From NCBI GenBank assembly GCA_018716975.1, contig DVJE01000036.1:1-64000 (forward strand): a DNA stretch of 64,000 bases, written 5' to 3'. Positions 44,175-54,331 of this stretch are shown here, piece by piece. Source of the DNA: Candidatus Gallacutalibacter stercoravium (lineage in GTDB: Bacteria > Bacillota > Clostridia > Oscillospirales > Acutalibacteraceae). Position numbers and translations under genes: made by a program. Positions within the stretch are counted from its first letter, which is position 1. Every line of letters begins with the position of its first letter. Under the pieces are notes generated by a model. It was not told the origin of the DNA, ran no database searches, and saw only the letters and a list, made by a program, of their open reading frames with translations.

Positions 44175-45902
44175 TTATTGCGCGGCGCAGCCTGCGCGCA
44201 TGCTTTCCAATAAGCGTTGAATTTCGTCCATCGCGCCGCTGATTTCTACACGGGAGCAAAAGCTTTTGTCTCTGGCGGCCAGTTCAACGGTGCCTTCCTT
44301 GCAACCGCGGGGGCTGACCACCACCCGCAGCGGTACGCCGATCAAATCGGCGTCGGCAAACATAACGCCTGCGCTAACAGGTCTGTCGTCATACAAAACC
44401 TCAATGCCTGCTTTTTGCATGTTGTGATACAAACTGTCCGCCAGGTTTGCAACCTCTTCTTTCGCGGCCCGAACGGCGCATAAATGCACCTGCCAAGGGG
44501 CGATGGATACAGGCCAGATGGGCCCGTTTTCGTCGTGATGGGCTTCGCACACAGAGGCCGCCAAACGGCCTACTCCAATACCGTAGCAGCCCATCAGCGG
44601 ATAGTGGCTTTCGCCCTGTGCGTCAACATACTGCATCTGCATGGCGCGGGTATATTTATCACCCAACTGAAAAATATTGCCAACTTCGATACCGCGGCGG
44701 ATATGCAGCCCGGCCTGGCCGCAGTGGGGGCAAATGCCGCCCTCTGTAGCCTTGGCGAAATCGTGAAAAGTAACAGGGCCTATATCGCGTTCAAAGGATA
44801 AGCCTGTATAATGCATATCGCTTTGATTGCCGCCGCACACCAGGTTGACGGCGTTTTGCAAAGACGCGTCATACAGCACCGTGCAATCGGCTTGTAGCCG
44901 GTAAGGCCCGATGAAGCCGGCGCACAGGCCGCTGCTTTCCGTTAACGCCGCAGGGCGAATGCCGCAGCCGAGATAGCCGGTTAATTTGGATTCGTTTACC
45001 TCTAAATCCCCGCGCAGAAAAACCACAACAAGCCCGCCGTCGCCTTCTTGCTGATAGGCAACGGCCTTGCAGGTTTGGCTTTGTGGAACCTGCAAAAAAG
45101 AACACACCTCTTCTATAGTGTGCATGCCCGGTGTGGGCACGGCTTGCAAAGGGGCCGGTGCGGCTTGAGCGGTGGGGATGGCGACACAGGGAGCGGTTTC
45201 TACGTTGGCGCGGTAGCCGCAGGATTCGCATATGGCGATGGAATCCTCGCCGACGGGGGTAAGCAGCATAAACTCATGGCTGATATCGCCGCCCATCATG
45301 CCGGAATCGGATGCTACCGAAACCACCTCCGGCAGCCCGACCCGCTGAAAAATGCGGTGGTAGGCTTTTAGGCATGCGTCATAAAACTGTTCCAGATCCG
45401 CTTGAGAGGTGTGAAACGAATATCCGTCTTTCATGGTAAATTCCCGCACTCGAATCAATCCGCCTCTCGGCCGGCGTTCATCTCGGAATTTGGTTTGGAT
45501 CTGATAAATGAAGAAGGGATATTTTGCATAGCTGCCGCCGTATTCACGCACCAGCTCAACAGCCGCCTCTTCATGGGTCATTCCCAACACAAGAGAAGCC
45601 TCGTTGCGATCGAAAAAACGCAGCAATTCATCTCCCACCGTGTCGTAACGCCCTGATTGTTGCCAATAGGATGCGGGCAACACAACGGGCATCGATACCT
45701 CTTGGCCGCCTAAGGCGTCCATCTCTTCCCGTATAATTTGTTCGATCTTGCGGGTGATTCTGCGCAGCGGAGGATAGGAGGCGTAGATCCCGTTGGCTAC
45801 ATATTTCATATAGCCGCCCCGCACCATAAGGGCGTGGCTGTCAATAACGCAGTCGGCGGGGCGCTCTTTGAAACGTTCCCCAATTAAATGGCTCATCTTC
45901 AT
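44175..45902 (-). CDS. proS: Prolyl-tRNA synthetase, bacterial type
   Basis: 575 residues. Class II motifs: PLLRRITRKIEQ-type motif 1 region, RDERRPRGGLIRVREFTMKD as motif 2, and GIGVGRLAASVCE as motif 3. An INS editing domain (about 225-385) sits between motifs 2 and 3, so it is the bacterial form that clears Ala-tRNAPro; a C-terminal anticodon domain follows. Regulation is by the upstream T-box. GAAGGGAACC precedes the ATG. Confidence 0.95.
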   Translation of the reverse strand: MKMSHLIGERFKERPADCVIDSHALMVRGGYMKYVANGIYASYPPLRRITRKIEQIIREEMDALGGQEVSMPVVLPASYWQQSGRYDTVGDELLRFFDRNEASLVLGMTHEEAAVELVREYGGSYAKYPFFIYQIQTKFRDERRPRGGLIRVREFTMKDGYSFHTSQADLEQFYDACLKAYHRIFQRVGLPEVVSVASDSGMMGGDISHEFMLLTPVGEDSIAICESCGYRANVETAPCVAIPTAQAAPAPLQAVPTPGMHTIEEVCSFLQVPQSQTCKAVAYQQEGDGGLVVVFLRGDLEVNESKLTGYLGCGIRPAALTESSGLCAGFIGPYRLQADCTVLYDASLQNAVNLVCGGNQSDMHYTGLSFERDIGPVTFHDFAKATEGGICPHCGQAGLHIRRGIEVGNIFQLGDKYTRAMQMQYVDAQGESHYPLMGCYGIGVGRLAASVCEAHHDENGPIWPVSIAPWQVHLCAVRAAKEEVANLADSLYHNMQKAGIEVLYDDRPVSAGVMFADADLIGVPLRVVVSPRGCKEGTVELAARDKSFCSRVEISGAMDEIQRLLESMRAGCAAQ

Positions 45903-45961
45903 CTTTTGGTTCCCTTCTTTCTTTTGTGGTAAAACGGCTGTGAAAGCAAACCCCGCTTTTA

Positions 45962-46248
45962 CGCAAATAAAAACGCCCTAAACCGGCCTTAGCCAAGTTT
46001 AGGGCGAACAAATTCTGTCCGCGGTGCCACCTAATTTCGGATGATATCCGCACTCACCGGTACCATCATACCGGCACTCTGTAACGGGAGAACCCGGTTA
46101 AGCTTATCAATGGGCCAAAGCCGCATTCTTACGCTAACGGCTCAAAGAGGGGTTGGGCGTTTTTCCATAAAGACTCGCACCAACCGTCTTCTCTCTGGCA
46201 TTTCCAAACGCTTACTGGTTCTTATCACAGCTGTTGTCTATTTGATTT
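45962..46248 (-). promoter_or_regulatory. T-box leader of proS
   Basis: On the minus strand the leader contains the T-box core GGTGGCACCGCGGAC (46031-46017), which base-pairs with the acceptor end of uncharged tRNA, followed by a terminator whose stem is CGCCCTAAAC/GTTTAGGGCG (45974-45983 with 45997-46006) and a TTTTTATTTG tail. Upstream is a long structured Stem I region with AGAGAG. Uncharged tRNAPro should stabilise the antiterminator and let proS be read. The specifier codon could not be fixed by eye; CCC and CCT both occur in the likely region. Confidence 0.9.
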
Positions 46249-46254
46249 TGTTCC

Positions 46255-46283
46255 ATCTTACCCCAAAGGCGCCCAAATTGCAA
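46255..46283 (-). promoter_or_regulatory. Promoter of the proS T-box transcript (TTGCAA-17-TAAGAT)
   Basis: On the minus strand the -35 box is at 46283-46278 and the -10 box at 46260-46255, just upstream of Stem I. Confidence 0.65.
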
Positions 46284-46361
46284 GAGGGTGCGGTGGATTT
46301 TGTGAGAGCTAAGGGAGAATGATGCGGCTGTTTATGCAAAAAGCAATCTGGCAATATATCT

Positions 46362-47009
46362 TTACTCTGTTCTAAAGCGGCCGGTAGGCGCAGTGTTCTC
46401 CAGCAGCAACACTCCTGCGCAGTGAGATATTTTTTCGTATTTTGCAAAAGGGAAGGCGGCGCAAATTTCATCGGCTACAAAATAAAATTCTTCGTCGTCC
46501 CACGCATCTCCGCTGGATTTTTTACAAGCCTCCAGTTCGGCGCGTGTGGAAAAGGAAACGTCGCCCACTAGGATCTTTCCGCCCGGGGTCAAATAACGGC
46601 AAAGCGTTTTCAGAAAACAGATTTTCTGCTCGTCTGTAAGGTGATGAATGGCATAGGTGCAAATGATAGCATCAAACAGGGTGCTTGAAAGGCAGTTTGG
46701 CAGTCCTTGGCAAAAATCGTATTGAATAAGGCGGGCGCCGGGCATTTTTTGCTGCGCGATTTCGATCATCCGTTTAGAAAAATCAATCCCGGTGATGGTA
46801 TATCCGTCTTGATACAATTTGGCGGTGAGAACCGCTGTGCCAAAGCCGATATCTAAAATTTGTTTTCCGCACGCTTTGCGCACAATTTCATAGATGCGGT
46901 CCAAAACCTCCTGATACCCGGCAAAAGGATATGAGCCGCTGGCGTTGCTTAAATTTACGCTGGCATCGTACCCATCCGCCCATAAATCAAATTCTTGGTT
47001 GTTGCGCAT
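46362..47009 (-). CDS. Class I SAM-dependent methyltransferase
   Basis: 215 residues. Motif I is ILDIGFGTAVLTAKLY, followed by ITGIDFSKRMIEIA (acidic loop), YDFCQGLP, DAIICTYAIHHLTD and LTPGGKILVGDV. The fold is that of YrrT/UbiE-type small-molecule methyltransferases; substrate unknown. It lies 45 nt after the DUF6886-type gene and may be read with it. Confidence 0.85.
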   Translation of the reverse strand: MRNNQEFDLWADGYDASVNLSNASGSYPFAGYQEVLDRIYEIVRKACGKQILDIGFGTAVLTAKLYQDGYTITGIDFSKRMIEIAQQKMPGARLIQYDFCQGLPNCLSSTLFDAIICTYAIHHLTDEQKICFLKTLCRYLTPGGKILVGDVSFSTRAELEACKKSSGDAWDDEEFYFVADEICAAFPFAKYEKISHCAGVLLLENTAPTGRFRTE

Positions 47010-47054
47010 AGCCGTTCCCTTTCTGATACTTCAAAGTGGATTCCTAACACCGAG

Positions 47055-47576
47055 TCAAGCCCGCGGCGCGGCGTTTGCCATCCGGCACAAAGACCAATTG
47101 AGCGTAGAGGCTTTTACATCGTCTGCAATATCCCACAGATTATCTATGATACGTATTTCTACGTTTCGCTTTAGCAAGGCGCCGAACGCGTTGTTTAGCA
47201 CATGTTTTTTCTTGGGGATTTGGGTTGTTGTTGCCACATAATACCCGGCGGCGCTGTCTTGCAATACAAAGTCTTCCGTGTGAAATTCGTATAGATGCAA
47301 CGTGGTGTTTAGCATAGCGGGAATCCACTTGTTTTCAATTACAACCGCATGAGCGGCGCCGGAGGATGAGAAAAACCTTTTTCTATCGGCGTCTGTTGTT
47401 TGACTTCCAGCATAGTAGGCAACGCGCGGGCAATCCCTGGGGGTTAAAAAATTAGGCAGTCTCGCCTCGTCCAGCGCCCAAACAAGCCCGATAGATTGAT
47501 CCAAATCTTTGCGCTTGGGCAGGCGCGGATAAAACACTTGGATGTCGGGTTCCTCGCTAACATGAAACAGCCGCAC
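47055..47576 (-). CDS. DUF6886-type protein of unknown function
   Basis: 173 residues. The N-terminus (RLFHVSEEPDIQVFYPRLP, then GLVWALDEARLPNFLTPRDCPRVAYY) matches a family of short bacterial proteins annotated DUF6886; no activity is known. GTG 47576 was chosen: GGGGG lies 8 nt before it, while an in-frame extension upstream would translate a tRNA gene. No membrane segment. The tRNA terminator separates it from tRNA-Ser, so its promoter is unclear. Confidence 0.7.
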   Translation of the reverse strand: MRLFHVSEEPDIQVFYPRLPKRKDLDQSIGLVWALDEARLPNFLTPRDCPRVAYYAGSQTTDADRKRFFSSSGAAHAVVIENKWIPAMLNTTLHLYEFHTEDFVLQDSAAGYYVATTTQIPKKKHVLNNAFGALLKRNVEIRIIDNLWDIADDVKASTLNWSLCRMANAAPRA

Positions 47577-47603
47577 TCTGTTTTCCCCCTTTTTCAACAA
47601 AAA

Positions 47604-47646
47604 TAAAGCGCCGCTTTTGATAGAATAACTAACAAAACCGGCGCTT
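47604..47646 (-). terminator. Terminator of tRNA-Ser
   Basis: Minus-strand hairpin: AAGCGCCG pairs with CGGCGCTT, extended by TTTTG/CAAAA pairs, then TATTTTTG. It starts 6 nt after the encoded CCA. Confidence 0.75.
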
Positions 47647-47651
47647 GTCTT

Positions 47652-47742
47652 TGGCGGAGAGTTAGGGATTTGAACCCTAGGTACGCGAATCACGTACACA
47701 TGATTTCCAATCATGCTCCTTCGGCCACTCGGACAACTCTCC
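47652..47742 (-). tRNA. tRNA-Ser (anticodon GGA)
   Basis: Minus-strand cloverleaf of 88 nt plus encoded CCA. Acceptor GGAGAGT pairs with ACTCTCC; the anticodon loop is TTGGAAA between CATGA and TCATG; the T loop is GGTTCAAATCC; a long class II variable arm (GTGTACGTGATTCGCGTAC) is typical of tRNA-Ser. It decodes UCC and UCU. Confidence 0.96.
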
Positions 47743-47778
47743 AAACGGTCAAATCAACCATATTCATGACGCCTAATT

Positions 47779-47807
47779 AGTATATCGAACTTATTCGGAA
47801 AAATCAA
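47779..47807 (-). promoter_or_regulatory. Promoter of tRNA-Ser (TTGATT-17-TATACT)
   Basis: On the minus strand the -35 box is at 47807-47802 and the -10 box at 47784-47779, about 37 nt upstream of the mature tRNA. Confidence 0.75.
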
Positions 47808-48027
47808 GAGGAAAAAATAATTTTTTTTGCAAAACTTGGAATATCATATAGTGAAAAGGGCATTTTTACGAGAAAAGCGCCGGGCGCGCATCCTTTTATA
47901 TAGCAAACGCTTGCGCCTGTGTGCACAATGCGGTAAAATAAGAGCAAAACCGCTTACGGAAGAAAATGAAAAACAGCGGCAGTTGCGGCAACACGCGAAT
48001 GTGCCGTTGTAGGGAGGGAAGGTTATT

Positions 48028-49422
<1,395 letters not shown>

Positions 49423-49438
49423 TAAGCAATGGCTATGG

Positions 49439-49482
49439 GCGGCCGCCTTACGGATAGAGCATTCTGAAGGCGGCCGCTGTTT
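49439..49482 (+). terminator. Terminator after asnS
   Basis: GCGGCCGCCTT at 49439-49449 pairs perfectly with 49467-49477 around a 17-nt loop; TGTTTTG follows. Confidence 0.75.
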
Positions 49483-49608
49483 TGTAAAATGACAAAGAGC
49501 CTCCTCACGGATGAGAGTCAAGATCCTCCTTAGATGAATGACTGACTTGCCTTGTGGAATAACTATATTGGAATAGCGTGCGAAAAGGACGCGGAAAGGA
49601 AGTGCGGG

Positions 49609-50112
49609 ATGAAACGATACGTGAAGCAAAGCGTGGAAGAGGGAAGCTCGCGCTTCGTGATTTTGGACGAACAGGGCAAAGAAAGCTACCGGGTAACCGG
49701 CCGTTTTACCACGGCGGGCAGCTTGCTTTTTTTGGAGGATGCTTTGGAACAAACCAAGGCGAAAATCCGGCAGACCAATCTTTTGTTGGCGGTGCGGTAT
49801 GCCATCTCGGTTACAGGAAGAAGCAAAAGTATTTTTTTAACCCAAAGCTTACCGGTGGCGGGCGCTACGCCCATTTTGCATCTAAGCGGGGTGGATTGGC
49901 GTTTTCGCGGCGATTTACTCCAACAAAATTTTGATTTTGTTCAAGTGGATGGAAGCTTGGTTTTTTCTCACTGTAAGCGTTGGGGCGAGTGGGGAGATTG
50001 CTATGAGGTCAACATCGAGTTGCCTCAGTGGGAAATCCCCAGCCTGTGCGTGAGCATATGCTTGGACAATATGGTGCCCGGAACGGGAGGAGTCGTTCCT
50101 GTGGCAAATTAG
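49609..50112 (+). CDS. LURP-one-related (YxjI/tubby-like fold) protein
   Basis: 167 residues built mainly of beta strands. The series FVILDEQGKESYRVTGRF, LLFLEDA, RYAISVTGRS and DWRFRGDLLQQNFDFVQ matches the LOR/YxjI beta-barrel family, in which strands carry a repeated (F/Y)x(V/I)xxxG pattern. Function in bacteria is unknown. ATG 49609 lies 8 nt after AAAGGA. It stands alone between asnS and typA. Confidence 0.7.
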   Translation: MKRYVKQSVEEGSSRFVILDEQGKESYRVTGRFTTAGSLLFLEDALEQTKAKIRQTNLLLAVRYAISVTGRSKSIFLTQSLPVAGATPILHLSGVDWRFRGDLLQQNFDFVQVDGSLVFSHCKRWGEWGDCYEVNIELPQWEIPSLCVSICLDNMVPGTGGVVPVAN

Positions 50113-50290
50113 AAAGCACGGGGCTTGCTGCACAGAATATAACGCGATTGTTAAGGGGCTAAAGATTTTAACTGTTTAAACGAGCTTTGTAAGGGCGAGT
50201 TGCATGAAAGCGGCAGCTATGGTAAAATTTTGCTCCCAGTGTGCACGAAAGTGTGTTTCTATACATGGCGAATTTGGGCGAAAATGGGAA
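50113..50290 (+). other. Gene-free gap before the typA promoter
   Basis: About 180 nt without any coding signal; no clear terminator for the LURP-one-like gene. Confidence 0.4.
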
Positions 50291-50320
50291 TTGATCCCGG
50301 ATTTTAGTTTATGTTATAAT
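50291..50320 (+). promoter_or_regulatory. Promoter of typA (TTGATC-18-TATAAT)
   Basis: The -35 box is at 50291-50296 and the perfect -10 box at 50315-50320. Transcription should begin near 50326, giving a leader of about 174 nt. Confidence 0.75.
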
Positions 50321-50325
50321 AAAAA

Positions 50326-50438
50326 GGCGTTATTTTTATGTGCTTCACGCCGGTATGCCGTTATATGTTCTGTCTGTGATGCAGCCGGTAACAAAGCTAG
50401 GCGAAAGGGAAAGACGTCGTGGGGAACGGCGTTTTTTT
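50326..50438 (+). promoter_or_regulatory. Possible attenuator in the typA leader
   Basis: A hairpin ACGTCG/CGGCGT (50414-50419 with 50427-50432) is followed by seven T residues and would stop transcription before typA. The leader also has GGCGT at 50326-50330 and ACGCCG at 50347-50352; the latter can pair with the 5' element or with the 3' half of the terminator. This is the layout of an attenuator, but the stems are only 5-6 bp long and the signal is unknown. Confidence 0.4.
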
Positions 50439-50499
50439 ATGCACAAATCAAAGCGAATAAAGCAGCAAAATCGTGTCTATGAAGGAAGAGTGAATCGGT

Positions 50500-52320
50500 A
50501 TGGATACCAGAGAAGATTTGAGAAATATTGCCATTATCGCCCACGTCGATCACGGCAAAACCACATTGGTGGATCAAATGTTGCGTCAAAGCGGGATTTT
50601 TCGCGCCAATGAAACAGTGGCTGAGCGTGTGATGGATTCCAATGATTTGGAGCGGGAGCGGGGTATTACCATATTGTCAAAAAATACCGCCGTTATGTAC
50701 CGGGGGACGAAGATCAATATTGTGGATACACCCGGCCATGCCGACTTCGGCGGAGAAGTAGAACGCATTTTGATGATGGTGGACGGCGTTTTGCTACTGG
50801 TGGATGCCTTTGAAGGATGCATGCCCCAGACCCGCTTTGTGCTAAAAAAGGCTTTGGGTTTGGGCAAAAAACCTGTAGTTGTAGTAAATAAAATAGATAG
50901 GCCGGGCGCACGCCCCCGCGAAGTGGTGGACGAGGTGCTGGATTTGTTTATTGAACTGGGCGCCGACGAGGATCAGCTGGAATTCCCGGTGGTATACGCT
51001 TCTGGGCGGGACGGCTACGCCACCTTGGATCCAGATGTGCCTGGAAAGGATATGCAGCCGTTGTTCGAAACAATTCTCAAAGAGATCCCCGCCCCCACCG
51101 GGGATATGAACGGCCCGTTGCAAATCCTCTTTTCGAATGTGGATTATGACGATTATGTGGGGCGTATCGGTATCGGCCGTGTGGAACGGGGCAGCGTAAA
51201 AACCGGGCAAAACGTGGTGCTGTGCCATAACGACGGCGGGCAGCGCAACGTGCGCGTTACAAAACTTTATCAATTTGAGGGGTTAAAACGGGTAGAGGTG
51301 GAGTCCGCTAGCCTGGGCGACCTGGTGGCGGTGTCGGGCGTTACCGATCTGAATATCGGTGAAACAGCCTGCTCGCCGGAGTGCCCCGAGCCGTTGCCTT
51401 TTGTAAAAATAGACGAGCCCACGGTTTCTATGCTGTTTATGGTAAACGACAGCCCCTTTGCCGGCCGGGAGGGCAAATATGTTACCTCCCGCAATATACG
51501 GGATCGCCTGTTTAAAGAGGTGGAAACCAATGTGGCCATGCGTGTGGAGGAAACGGAATCCTCCGATACCTTTAAGGTTTCCGGCCGCGGCGAGTTGCAC
51601 CTGTCTATCTTGATTGAAACCATGCGCCGGCAGAACTATGAATTTCAGGTGTCGCGCCCGCAGGTAATTTATAAAACCATTGACGGCAAGCTTTGCGAAC
51701 CGATTGAATTGCTGATGATCGAGGTGCCTGATAACTATGTGGGCGCCGTTATGGAGAAGCTGGGTTCCCGCAAGGCCGAGCTGGTTAATATGGGCACCCG
51801 CGACAGCGGCACCACCCATCTGGAATTCCGCATCCCCGCCCGTGGGCTGATGGGGTACCGGTCGGAATTTTTGACGGATACCAACGGCAACGGCATTATG
51901 AATAACATTTTTGATTGCTACGAGCCCTATAAAGGCGACATCCAACAGCGCTCCCAAGGGTCTTTAATTGCCCATGAAACCGGCGAAGCCACCGGCTATG
52001 GCCTGTGGGGCGCGCAAGATAGAGGCCGCCTGTTTATCGGGCCGGGCACCAATGTGTATGAAGGAATGATTGTGGGAGCCAGCCCCAAGGCAGAGGATAT
52101 TGTGGTGAATGTTTGCAAAAAGAAACACGTCACCAATACCCGTGCTGCCGGATCGGATGAAGCGCTGAAGCTGACGCCGCCCAGTATCTTGAGCTTAGAG
52201 CAGTCGTTGGAATTTATTGCGGATGACGAACTTGTGGAAGTTACCCCCAAGAGCATACGCCTGCGCAAGATGATCTTAAATAAAGAACAGCGGATGAAAA
52301 AGGCCAGCCGTGGCGGCTGA
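50500..52320 (+). CDS. typA: Translational GTPase TypA/BipA
   Basis: 606 residues. GTPase motifs: AHVDHGKTTL (G1), RGITI (G2), DTPGHADFGGE (G3), NKIDRPGA (G4). EF-G-like domains II, III and V follow, then the TypA-specific C-terminal domain (GTNVYEGMIVG). It binds the ribosome and supports large-subunit assembly and stress growth. GGAAGAG precedes the ATG. Confidence 0.97.
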   Translation: MDTREDLRNIAIIAHVDHGKTTLVDQMLRQSGIFRANETVAERVMDSNDLERERGITILSKNTAVMYRGTKINIVDTPGHADFGGEVERILMMVDGVLLLVDAFEGCMPQTRFVLKKALGLGKKPVVVVNKIDRPGARPREVVDEVLDLFIELGADEDQLEFPVVYASGRDGYATLDPDVPGKDMQPLFETILKEIPAPTGDMNGPLQILFSNVDYDDYVGRIGIGRVERGSVKTGQNVVLCHNDGGQRNVRVTKLYQFEGLKRVEVESASLGDLVAVSGVTDLNIGETACSPECPEPLPFVKIDEPTVSMLFMVNDSPFAGREGKYVTSRNIRDRLFKEVETNVAMRVEETESSDTFKVSGRGELHLSILIETMRRQNYEFQVSRPQVIYKTIDGKLCEPIELLMIEVPDNYVGAVMEKLGSRKAELVNMGTRDSGTTHLEFRIPARGLMGYRSEFLTDTNGNGIMNNIFDCYEPYKGDIQQRSQGSLIAHETGEATGYGLWGAQDRGRLFIGPGTNVYEGMIVGASPKAEDIVVNVCKKKHVTNTRAAGSDEALKLTPPSILSLEQSLEFIADDELVEVTPKSIRLRKMILNKEQRMKKASRGG

Positions 52321-52354
52321 TGCAGTTTAGCTTAAAATAAAGGAATGGGGGCGT

Positions 52355-53269
52355 TTGGGCCGGTTGGGATACGTGATATTGGATTTAGAGTGGAATGGCA
52401 CCTATTGCCGTCGGCTCAACGGGTTCATCAACGAAATTATAGAAATCGGCGCCGTCCGCGTGGCGGATGATTTGACTTTGGAAGATACCTTCACCTTGGT
52501 GGTGCGCCCGCAAATTGGAAAAAAATTAAGCAGCAAGGTGCAAAGCCTGACCAATATTTCGCAGGAAGAACTGGATAGCGGCGCGTTTTTTCTGCGTGCC
52601 ATGCGCCAGTTTCAGAAGTTTGTAGGGGATAGCACGGTGCTAACCTGGGGCACTTCTGATATTTTAGCTTTGATGGAAAATCAGCGCTATTATACAGGCA
52701 GCGATCGGATTCCCTGGCTGACCCAATATCTTGATTTACAAGATTATTGCCAAAAGCGTATGAACTACGATACGGGTAAGCAGATGGGGCTGGGTACGGC
52801 GGCGGCTTTGCTTGGCATTGCGCAAGAAGGGATGGAGCACCATCGTGCTTTAGACGATAGCTTGTTGGCGCTAGCGTGTTTGCGTCACGCCGGGATGGAT
52901 GAAACGTTGTGGGCTTCACTGGTGCAGGATGCCGGCATCTCTGCCTTTTATGATAAAATGGGCTTTAAAACCGTTATCCTTTGCGACATAAACCATCCTC
53001 GCATTCATCCATGGGATATGTGGTTTGTATGCCGGCGTTGTGGTGTGCGCGCCATACAAAAGACCGAATGGGAGCTGCACAACAAGGCCTTTCGGGCGCA
53101 GTTTACCTGTGGCTGCTGCCAAGATACTTTTTTGGGGCGCGTTCAATTTAAGCTAAAGTATGAGGGCTTGTTCGTGCGAAAAAAGGCATTACCGGTGCCT
53201 GCTCCTTCTGAAGCAGATGCAGAAAAAGCAATAAGCGACAATAAAACGCAAGTTGAAAAAGCAGAATGA
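52355..53269 (+). CDS. DEDDh-family 3'-5' exonuclease with zinc-ribbon tail
   Basis: 304 residues from TTG 52355. The exonuclease I site DLEWN (first two acidic ligands), the second site TWGTSD, and the third site HHRALDDS (His and Asp) define an RNase T/DnaQ-like nuclease at residues 1-185. The C-terminal part has CRRCG and CGCC pairs, probably a zinc ribbon, and a charged end. It could be a stand-alone DNA proofreading or RNA-trimming enzyme; the substrate is not clear. Confidence 0.85.
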   Translation: MGRLGYVILDLEWNGTYCRRLNGFINEIIEIGAVRVADDLTLEDTFTLVVRPQIGKKLSSKVQSLTNISQEELDSGAFFLRAMRQFQKFVGDSTVLTWGTSDILALMENQRYYTGSDRIPWLTQYLDLQDYCQKRMNYDTGKQMGLGTAAALLGIAQEGMEHHRALDDSLLALACLRHAGMDETLWASLVQDAGISAFYDKMGFKTVILCDINHPRIHPWDMWFVCRRCGVRAIQKTEWELHNKAFRAQFTCGCCQDTFLGRVQFKLKYEGLFVRKKALPVPAPSEADAEKAISDNKTQVEKAE

Positions 53270-53287
53270 TTCATTCAACTGCAAATA

Positions 53288-53324
53288 AAAATGCGGGCTG
53301 TGTTTATGATACAGTCCGCATTTT
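53288..53324 (+). terminator. Terminator after the exonuclease gene
   Basis: AAAATGCGGGCTGT at 53288-53301 pairs with 53311-53324 (one G-U), ending in TTTT. Confidence 0.8.
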
Positions 53325-53426
53325 AGTAAGCTGTGTTACAGACATATTTTTGTTGTGTTTTGTTGAATTTTGCTTCATAATGATAAAAACAAATAAGGCG
53401 ACTTTTTTAAGAAAATGGGAGGAAAT

Positions 53427-54293
53427 ATGGGCGCTTTATCAGATATTCGTACCATACAAGAGATTCTATCCCGCCATCATTTTACCTTTTCAAAGGCGAT
53501 GGGCCAAAACTTTTTAATCAATCCTTCTGTATGCCCGCGTATGGCGCAAATGGGCGGTGCGGCTCCGGATGCAGGTGTGCTAGAAATCGGCCCGGGCATC
53601 GGCGTGTTAACCTGTGAGTTAGCGCAACGGGCCGGCAAAGTAGTGGCGGTTGAGTTGGATAAACGCTTGTTGCCGGTATTGGAAGAAACGCTGCACGATT
53701 ATTCTAATGTAACGGTGATTAATCAAGACGTTATGAAAGCTGACTTGGCAGGTATTATAAAAAAAGAGTTTGGCAAGATGGATGTGTATGTTTGCGCAAA
53801 CCTCCCTTATTACATCACCTCGCCGGTGATTATGCGGCTATTAGAAGAGAGGTTGCCCATCAAGGCCATCACAGTTATGGTGCAAAAAGAAGCGGCTGAA
53901 CGGCTGTGCGCCCAGCCGGGCACCCGGCAAGCAGGCGCCGTAACGTTGGCGGTTCGCTACTATGCAGAGCCGGTGCGCCTGTTTCAGGTATCCCGCGGGA
54001 GTTTTTATCCGGCGCCTCACGTGGATTCCGCAGTTATTCAGTTAAATATTAGGCAAACGCCCGCCGTGGCTGTGCGGCAAGAAAAGTTGTTCTTTCAGGC
54101 CGTGCACGCGGCTTTTGCCCAAAGGCGTAAAACCTTGCTAAACGCCCTGTCTTCGGGCTTAGGGTTGGCGAAAGAACAAGCCGGTGGTATATTGAGCCGG
54201 GCGAATGTATCGGCAGGGTTACGTGCCGAGCAGCTCACGCTGGAGCAATTTGCCGCCATTGCTGATGCTATGGACGAGTTTTGGGAAAAATGA
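53427..54293 (+). CDS. rsmA: 16S rRNA A1518/A1519 dimethyltransferase
   Basis: 288 residues. KAMGQNFLINP starts the family core; SAM motif VLEIGPGIGVLTCEL; acidic VAVELDKRL; the catalytic NLPYYITSPVIM (NLPY). It dimethylates the helix 45 adenines late in 30S assembly. ATG 53427 follows GGGAGG closely; the ATG at 53415 is less likely. Confidence 0.96.
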   Translation: MGALSDIRTIQEILSRHHFTFSKAMGQNFLINPSVCPRMAQMGGAAPDAGVLEIGPGIGVLTCELAQRAGKVVAVELDKRLLPVLEETLHDYSNVTVINQDVMKADLAGIIKKEFGKMDVYVCANLPYYITSPVIMRLLEERLPIKAITVMVQKEAAERLCAQPGTRQAGAVTLAVRYYAEPVRLFQVSRGSFYPAPHVDSAVIQLNIRQTPAVAVRQEKLFFQAVHAAFAQRRKTLLNALSSGLGLAKEQAGGILSRANVSAGLRAEQLTLEQFAAIADAMDEFWEK

Positions 54294-54331
54294 TATCCTA
54301 TTTTTATAGAAAGCCAAAGGAGGTACCTGTT

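Noticed and set aside
47577-47744. N-terminal extension of the DUF6886-type gene
   Set aside because: These codons are the tRNA-Ser gene and its terminator; the GTG at 47576 has a proper ribosome site.
47827-48012. Small plus-strand frame of 61 codons rich in Arg and Lys before asnS
   Set aside because: No ribosome site, no known family, and it would start in a T-rich tract; a real small protein cannot be excluded but is not supported.
50326-50440. A known riboswitch in the typA leader (cyclic-di-GMP type considered because of AACAAAGCTAGG)
   Set aside because: The conserved blocks are not in the required order and spacing. Only an unassigned attenuator is proposed.
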